A DNA stretch of 25,078 bases, taken from CAISDH01 sp964398805. GTDB lineage: Archaea > Micrarchaeota > Micrarchaeia > Micrarchaeales > Micrarchaeaceae. The notes under the pieces were generated by a model that saw only the letters and a list, made by a program, of their open reading frames with translations, searched no databases and had not been told where the DNA came from. Position numbers and translations under genes: made by a program. Shown one piece after another: positions 21,651-25,078 of the stretch; positions within the stretch are counted from its first letter, which is position 1, and every line of letters starts with the position of its first letter. The DNA is taken from assembly GCA_964398805.1 (NCBI GenBank), contig CAYNNI010000054.1, positions 1-25,078 of the forward strand, given 5' to 3'.

Positions 21651-22374
21651 GCTTCCTGTCAACGAGCGCGCCGTCCAGCGTGTACGCTTTCAGCGTCCCG
21701 TAGCCGAACAGGCCGCTCCTGAACAGCGGATTGTGGCCTTTCAGGCCCTCTCCGGCGAGCACGCCCGTTATCAGGTCGTTGAAGGCGGGCGCCACTATAA
21801 GCTTGATGCGCCTGTTGAACCGCGGGTATGCTGCCGCGGCCGCGTCCCTGTTTACGTCTGCGACGACCCATGCCTTCTCCTCGTACACAGCGCCGTTCTT
21901 GTCTACAATCCGCACCGCGGTGTGGCTGTGCGCCGTCACGAGGTAGTCGCAGAGCATCGCCTCATCGCTCGGGTTCCTGTTGCCGTGCAGGAACGCAAAC
22001 CTTCCGATCACGAGCCCCTTGCTTATCTTGTTGCCTATGATGTCCTGCAGGTGCGCGTCGTGGTTCCCCGCCACTATCTCTATGTCGATGTCGCCCAGCC
22101 TGTCGAAGAACGTCCGTATGAGCCGCGCCTCGGCGACGTCAGGGTAAAGTATGCTCTCCTTGATGTCCCCGAGCATTATCACCTTGTCGGCGGCGAACTC
22201 GTTCACAAGCGAGCGTATCCTGCCCGCAAGGCGCTCGGTGGCGTCGACATGTATCCCTCGCCCGCGCAGCCCGAGCTCCACGCCTATGTGCAGGTCGCCC
22301 ACCACCACGTATCTTTCGCTGCCGTGCAGCGCCACCATCGCAGGCTCCTCGTATACGAACCTCACGTAGCGCAC
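21643..22374 (-). CDS. Calcineurin-like metallophosphoesterase (COG1407-like)
   Basis: The protein has 243 residues with all five metal-binding blocks: VVVGDLHIG (DxH), VIMLGDIKES (GD), IVAGNHDAHL (GNHD), FLHGN (H) and VTAHSHTAV (GHxH type). The spacing and the EEPAMVAL beginning resemble archaeal COG1407 proteins (ICC-like phosphoesterases), some of which are encoded near DNA-repair helicases. No such helicase is in this window, so the substrate (nucleotide, phosphodiester or nucleic acid) is unknown. The start given is GTG 22374; GTG 22365 would also keep all motifs and would fit a leaderless start from the AT-rich box at 22385-22399. It is divergent from the site-2 protease gene and shares that box. 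Confidence 0.88.
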   Translation of the reverse strand: MRYVRFVYEEPAMVALHGSERYVVVGDLHIGVELGLRGRGIHVDATERLAGRIRSLVNEFAADKVIMLGDIKESILYPDVAEARLIRTFFDRLGDIDIEIVAGNHDAHLQDIIGNKISKGLVIGRFAFLHGNRNPSDEAMLCDYLVTAHSHTAVRIVDKNGAVYEEKAWVVADVNRDAAAAAYPRFNRRIKLIVAPAFNDLITGVLAGEGLKGHNPLFRSGLFGYGTLKAYTLDGALVDRKLI

Positions 22375-22387
22375 GTAGCCACCATAG

Positions 22388-22399
22388 TTTATTAATATG
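22388..22399 (+). promoter_or_regulatory. Shared TATA region between metallophosphoesterase and site-2 protease genes
   Basis: TTTATTAATATG is centred about 26 nt upstream of the site-2 protease ATG (22420), the spacing of a leaderless archaeal transcript. Being nearly symmetrical, it could serve the divergent minus-strand gene too. Confidence 0.5.
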
Positions 22400-22419
22400 C
22401 CGTCACGATTAAATTAGCG

Positions 22420-23502
22420 ATGGCAGGTTTTTCTTCGCCGCACATAGGCAGGCTCTTCGGCATTGACGTCGAGCTGCACTGGTCCTTCATACTGCTCCTG
22501 ATAGTCATACTCCTGCTGAGCTTCTACTACTTCATCCTCTGGGCGCTGCTGTTCGTATTCGTCCTGATGCACGAGCTCGTGCACTCGGTCACTTCCATAA
22601 GGAACGGCGTGCGCGTCAAGAAGATCATCCTGTACCCCTTCGGAGGCGGCTCCGTGATAGACTTCGAGCACGTTACTCCTGCCTTGGAGTTCCGCATATC
22701 CATAGTCGGGCCCCTCGCGAGCCTGCTCATCGCGGCGCTCCTCGGCATGGTCACCGTAATCGCTCCCCCGGGCATAATTCGGGGCACGCTGCAGACCCTG
22801 TTCCTCCTGAACGTGTTCCTCGGCATATTCAATCTGCTGCCCTGGCTTCCGCTTGACGGGGGCCGCGCCCTCAGGGGCTACCTTCAGAAGAGCCGCAGCT
22901 TCCTCGACTCAACCAGGATAGCCGTCAAGGTCGGAAACGGCGTCACGTTCGCGTTCATAGCGGGCACCATAGTGTACGTCGCGCTGCTGAACGCGCCGTT
23001 CGCGTACAAGGAGTTCATAGTGCTCTGGGATGTGGTCATAGCGATGTTCGTTTACAACGGAGCCCAGGCCGAGCTGCAGTCCGCTATCATAAGGTCAGGC
23101 ATAGAGGGCCTGCGCGTCAGCGACGCCATGAGCCGCAACTACGTGCTTGTGCCTGGCACGGTCACGCTGCACAGGCTCTACAGGGCGGTGCTGAGCTCCC
23201 ACAAGCACATAGCGCTCTTCAAGAGGGGAAGCCGGATAATGATGCTGTCCAGCATCACGCTTTCTGGCGCAGCTGGCAAGCCCGGGATCGGGCTGGCCCA
23301 GAATGCCAGGGAGCTTCCGCCGATAGAATACGGCGCCCCGCTCTACGGCGCGGTGGAGCGCATGCGTTCCGAGGAAGCCGGCGTGCTCGCGGTGATGAGA
23401 TCCGGCAGGCTCGCGGGCATAGTCACGGCACAGCACGTGGAAGCCATAATAGCCCTGCACATGTCGCATTTGCGACGGTACAAGAACAAGCCCAGGCGCT
23501 GA
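22420..23502 (+). CDS. M50 site-2 protease family zinc metalloprotease with CBS domains
   Basis: The protein has 360 residues. The first 210 or so form a polytopic membrane protease. The zinc motif HELVH (H51-H55) sits in a transmembrane helix, and NLLPWLPLDGGRAL provides the third ligand (the aspartate of PLDGGR). About six hydrophobic segments are visible. The C-terminal ~140 residues (from VSDAMSRNYVLVPGTVT) form two CBS units, the second ending in AGIVTAQHVEAIIAL; they may bind a nucleotide and control the protease. Enzymes of this subgroup cut membrane-embedded substrates, often to release regulators. Its substrate is unknown, though a regulator gene lies downstream. Its last codons are part of a 14-bp tandem duplication that also covers the stop. 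Confidence 0.92.
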   Translation: MAGFSSPHIGRLFGIDVELHWSFILLLIVILLLSFYYFILWALLFVFVLMHELVHSVTSIRNGVRVKKIILYPFGGGSVIDFEHVTPALEFRISIVGPLASLLIAALLGMVTVIAPPGIIRGTLQTLFLLNVFLGIFNLLPWLPLDGGRALRGYLQKSRSFLDSTRIAVKVGNGVTFAFIAGTIVYVALLNAPFAYKEFIVLWDVVIAMFVYNGAQAELQSAIIRSGIEGLRVSDAMSRNYVLVPGTVTLHRLYRAVLSSHKHIALFKRGSRIMMLSSITLSGAAGKPGIGLAQNARELPPIEYGAPLYGAVERMRSEEAGVLAVMRSGRLAGIVTAQHVEAIIALHMSHLRRYKNKPRR

Positions 23503-23520
23503 CGCGCAGGCGCTGACGCG
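23493..23520 (+). repeat. 14-bp tandem duplication across the site-2 protease stop codon
   Basis: CAGGCGCTGACGCG occurs twice head to tail (23493-23506 and 23507-23520). The first copy includes the stop TGA (23500-23502). The duplication lies outside the coding frame after the stop and looks recent because the copies are identical. Confidence 0.9.
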
Positions 23521-23548
23521 CATTTACGTCTAGGATGTGATGGGTGGG

Positions 23549-23571
23549 CGCATGGCCTTGAGGGCCATGCG
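23549..23571 (+). terminator. 9-bp perfect hairpin after the site-2 protease gene
   Basis: CGCATGGCC (23549-23557) and GGCCATGCG (23563-23571) pair perfectly around a TTGAG loop. Two GTGGATG copies follow (23573-23579, 23582-23588). No T run follows, so a bacterial-style terminator is not supported; it could mark the end of the mRNA or part of a small RNA. Confidence 0.45.
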
Positions 23572-23631
23572 AGTGGATGTTGTGGATGGGTAGGTTAAGG
23601 AATTAGCATTCGGTTGACGCCATCCGGCAAC

Positions 23632-23733
23632 ATACTATACATCATAACTAGTATAAATACCTATTGGAACAATATTATACTAATGGCGTCTATAACTGTT
23701 AATAATTAGAGCTTTTGTATAATATTGGATTCT
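23632..23733 (+). promoter_or_regulatory. Promoter/operator region of the tandem Lrp-like gene
   Basis: This AT-rich stretch contains a TATA box GTATAAATA (23651-23659). Around it, TAGTATAA (23649-23656) and TTATACTA (23675-23682) form an inverted repeat, and a third half site ATACTA lies at 23632-23637. Transcription would start near 23681-23683. An ATG at 23683 opens an 8-codon frame (MASITVNN, stop 23707-23709) before the regulator's start at 23734. Lrp-type proteins commonly bind such repeats at their own promoters, so autoregulation is plausible. Confidence 0.5.
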
Positions 23734-24756
23734 ATGCCCGCAAAGAGGTACGTTGCGGAGGAACTGCCCTATGCTGTGCTCAAAGAGCTCTACAAGAACT
23801 CCCGGCTCTCCTTCCGGGAGCTGGGCCGGAAGCTGAACGTGTCGCACAACACCATAGCGACGGTAGTGAAGAACTACCGGGAGAAATACAGGATAGAGTA
23901 TGCGCTGGAGCTGAACGAGAAGGCGCTGGGCTTCTCCGAAGGCAGGATAATAACGATAAAGTTCGGGACGCCGCCGGGCGCAGCCTTCCTGAAGGAGAAA
24001 TTCAGGAAGGACATCTTCGTCCAGGACGCGTACCTTGCCACTGGCGACTTCGACGTGCTCCTCTACGTGGTCGGGCTCACCCAGCACGACTTCCAGAACT
24101 GGCAGTTCAACCTGCGCGTGGCACTGAGCGAGTACAAGCCGCTGTTCAGGTTCTCCACGACGAACGCCTACATCGCGGGCTTCTTCCCCCTCAGGAACGA
24201 GATACTCCGCGAGTCGGTGGCGCTGTCGGACAGGGAGAAGCGCGTGCTCCTGCTGCTTAACGAGAACCCGAGGATGAAGCTCTCCGAGATCGTGAAAAGA
24301 AGCAGGCTTACGCATATGCGCGTCATATACATAACGAAGAAGCTGAAGGCGCGCGGCGTCATAAAGAGGTTCAGCGCCCTCACGCAGAATCCTGAGAAGA
24401 GGCTCTTCGTCGCATATGCCGTGCTCATGACCTTCATAGCGGAGCACGAGAAGCTCGCGCTCAGGTTCGCCATGGCGATTGTAGACGAGGATCCACACGA
24501 GATAACAAACGACTACTGCCTGATTGCGGATGACAACGGCGCCAACGACATGCTTTACATATGCGACTTCGAGAACGGCGAGAAGCTCTCGGAAAGGGGG
24601 CCCGAGCTCACGCAGAAGCTATGGAGCGCCGAGGACCCGAACATAAGGAAGGCGATACTGACCGACCTGCTCATGGGCAAGTGGCCCTTCCATCTAGAGG
24701 ATTACGACGAATACCGCAGGTTCATTGCCGAGAGGGGCCACATCCTAGAAGCGTGA
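23734..24756 (+). CDS. Lrp/AsnC-like transcription regulator with two tandem HTH-plus-sensor modules
   Basis: The protein has 340 residues from ATG 23734; an in-frame TTG at 23725 would add three residues. Residues ~10-50 form a first winged HTH (LKELYKNSRLSFRELGRKLN, then VSHNTIATVVK) and ~65-150 an AsnC/RAM-like alpha-beta domain (GRIITIKFG, AYLATGDFDVLLYVV). A second HTH is at ~165-210 (LSDREKRVLLLLNENPRMKL, then LTHMRVIYITKKLKARGVI), followed by another alpha-beta part (LFVAYAVLMTFIA, NDMLYICDFENGEKL). Ordinary Lrp proteins are about 150 residues with one such unit, so this looks like an internal duplication. The first HTH is closer to Lrp in sequence. The effector is unknown, and the promoter carries likely binding repeats. 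Confidence 0.82.
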   Translation: MPAKRYVAEELPYAVLKELYKNSRLSFRELGRKLNVSHNTIATVVKNYREKYRIEYALELNEKALGFSEGRIITIKFGTPPGAAFLKEKFRKDIFVQDAYLATGDFDVLLYVVGLTQHDFQNWQFNLRVALSEYKPLFRFSTTNAYIAGFFPLRNEILRESVALSDREKRVLLLLNENPRMKLSEIVKRSRLTHMRVIYITKKLKARGVIKRFSALTQNPEKRLFVAYAVLMTFIAEHEKLALRFAMAIVDEDPHEITNDYCLIADDNGANDMLYICDFENGEKLSERGPELTQKLWSAEDPNIRKAILTDLLMGKWPFHLEDYDEYRRFIAERGHILEA

Positions 24757-24910
24757 TCTTCTTGCCTATGCCCTTCCCCAGCCTCATGCTGCCCTTGTAG
24801 TCGTCCCTAAGCACAACAAGCCTGTCAGTGAGAACAGCGCGCGGACATGCAGGCTGCGCGTTGTTAGTCATCACTAACACCATCTTTCCCTTATTTTCCA
24901 GCACCCGCAT
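24722..24910 (-). CDS. Small hypothetical protein (62 residues)
   Basis: I do not recognise this protein. From ATG 24910 it reads MRVLENKGKMVLVMTNNAQP, then a stretch including LTDRLVVLRDDYKGSMRLGK and GIGKKI. It contains two cysteines and several basic residues, with no signal peptide. In its favour, the minus-strand TATA-like TTATTATAGTT (24931-24941) is centred 26 nt upstream of this ATG, the spacing of a leaderless gene. Against it, the 3' end overlaps the end of the Lrp-like gene by 35 bp, and no family is evident. A longer frame to 25006 would run over that TATA box. Confidence 0.45.
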   Translation of the reverse strand: MRVLENKGKMVLVMTNNAQPACPRAVLTDRLVVLRDDYKGSMRLGKGIGKKITLLGCGPSRQ

Positions 24911-24930
24911 GGTAGAGATATTGTTGCGTA

Positions 24931-24941
24931 AACTATAATAA
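24931..24941 (-). promoter_or_regulatory. TATA box for the small minus-strand ORF
   Basis: Read on the minus strand, TTATTATAGTT is centred about 26 nt before ATG 24910, matching leaderless archaeal promoters. Confidence 0.45.
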
Positions 24942-24986
24942 CGTTTCCATGGCCGCTCCGCGCTGGCGTGGCGGCAGGCTCCCAAA

Positions 24987-25031
24987 GCGTTCCCGAGAGA
25001 ACGCAACGCATAAAAGAGTTGTTCTCGATAG
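24987..25031 (+). promoter_or_regulatory. Promoter with flanking inverted repeats upstream of the right-edge gene
   Basis: GCGTTC (24987-24992) and GAACGC (24999-25004) form a perfect 6-bp inverted repeat. The TATA-like CATAAAAG (25009-25016) follows. GAGAAC-gc-AAC before it and GTTGTTCTC after it are imperfect mirror copies that enclose the box. Transcription would start near 25038. Confidence 0.4.
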
Positions 25032-25053
25032 AATACCGCGACCAGGTGTAGCG

Positions 25054-25078
25054 ATGCTCTACCTAGACAGCCTAGTGC
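25054..25078 (+). CDS. First codons of a gene cut by the window edge
   Basis: ATG at 25054 begins MLYLDSLV and stays open to the edge. GGTG (25045-25048) lies just upstream as a possible ribosome-binding site, and a TATA box is about 41 nt upstream. Only eight residues are visible, so no product can be named. Confidence 0.45.

Noticed and set aside
23521..23600. C/D box guide RNA in the structured intergenic region
   Set aside because: A GTGATGG resembling a C box is present, but no D box at the proper distance and no paired C'/D' boxes could be found.
23680..24498. 272-codon minus-strand frame opposite the Lrp-like gene
   Set aside because: Low-complexity shadow of the plus-strand gene; it would also cover that gene's promoter.
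1..25078. CRISPR array, insertion sequence or replication origin
   Set aside because: No regularly spaced repeats, transposase gene, terminal inverted repeats or origin-like cluster of repeats next to cdc6/orc1 was seen.

Overview
This window looks like about 25 kb of a gene-dense archaeal chromosome. Archaeal hallmarks are deoxyhypusine synthase, RNA polymerase subunit K, a geranylgeranyl-reductase-family lipid enzyme, HMG-CoA synthase, a PAC2 protein, TATA boxes about 26 nt upstream of leaderless or nearly leaderless starts, and an apparently interrupted tRNA-Leu. A short pilin-like N-terminus beginning MEYLMTYGWAILII resembles ones I associate with Micrarchaeota (DPANN/ARMAN-type), so I infer that lineage with moderate confidence. 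The gene-dense part is GC-rich; the first ~300 bp are visibly more AT-rich.

Layout, left to right. (1) 1-335: end of an AlbA_2/Schlafen-type gene that stops early, followed by the 3' piece of a tRNA, probably the edge of an integrated element. (2) 348-4009, plus strand: a CYTH enzyme; a two-gene unit of deoxyhypusine synthase and a fold-III PLP decarboxylase (polyamine/hypusine); a UppP-type polyprenyl-diphosphatase. (3) 4014-8818: carbamate kinase (minus) divergent from a HAD hydrolase, prolyl-tRNA synthetase, a phosphoribosyltransferase (minus), tRNA-Gln(UUG) and an EamA transporter. (4) 8823-14177, minus: a compact iron-sulfur assembly operon, sufB-sufD-HTH regulator-sufC-sufS-iscU/sufU, with gaps of 1-5 bp or a 4-bp overlap, preceded by a perfect 8+3+8 palindrome lying on the TATA box. 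(5) 14341-17493: a P5C-dehydrogenase-like aldehyde dehydrogenase, a DUF192 protein, a small two-repeat protein (minus) and a PAC2 protein. (6) 17575-21650: an unusually long HMG-CoA synthase, tRNA-Leu(UAA) with an oversized D arm, a broken pilin/LamG-like gene, a geranylgeranyl-reductase-family protein and rpoK. (7) 21643-25078: a metallophosphoesterase (minus), an M50 site-2 protease with CBS domains, a repeat- and palindrome-rich intergenic region, a tandem Lrp/AsnC regulator, a small minus-strand ORF and the first codons of another gene.

Functional themes: eIF5A (aIF5A) modification and its likely polyamine supply are co-transcribed. Fe-S biogenesis forms a complete operon that carries its own putative cysteine-containing regulator and operator. 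Isoprenoid and lipid work is represented by HMG-CoA synthase, the GGR homologue and UppP. The most interesting candidate system is the suf operon with its embedded Cys-motif HTH protein and operator-like palindrome. The tRNA-Leu D-arm insertion, the expanded HMG-CoA synthase and the element boundary at the left edge come next.
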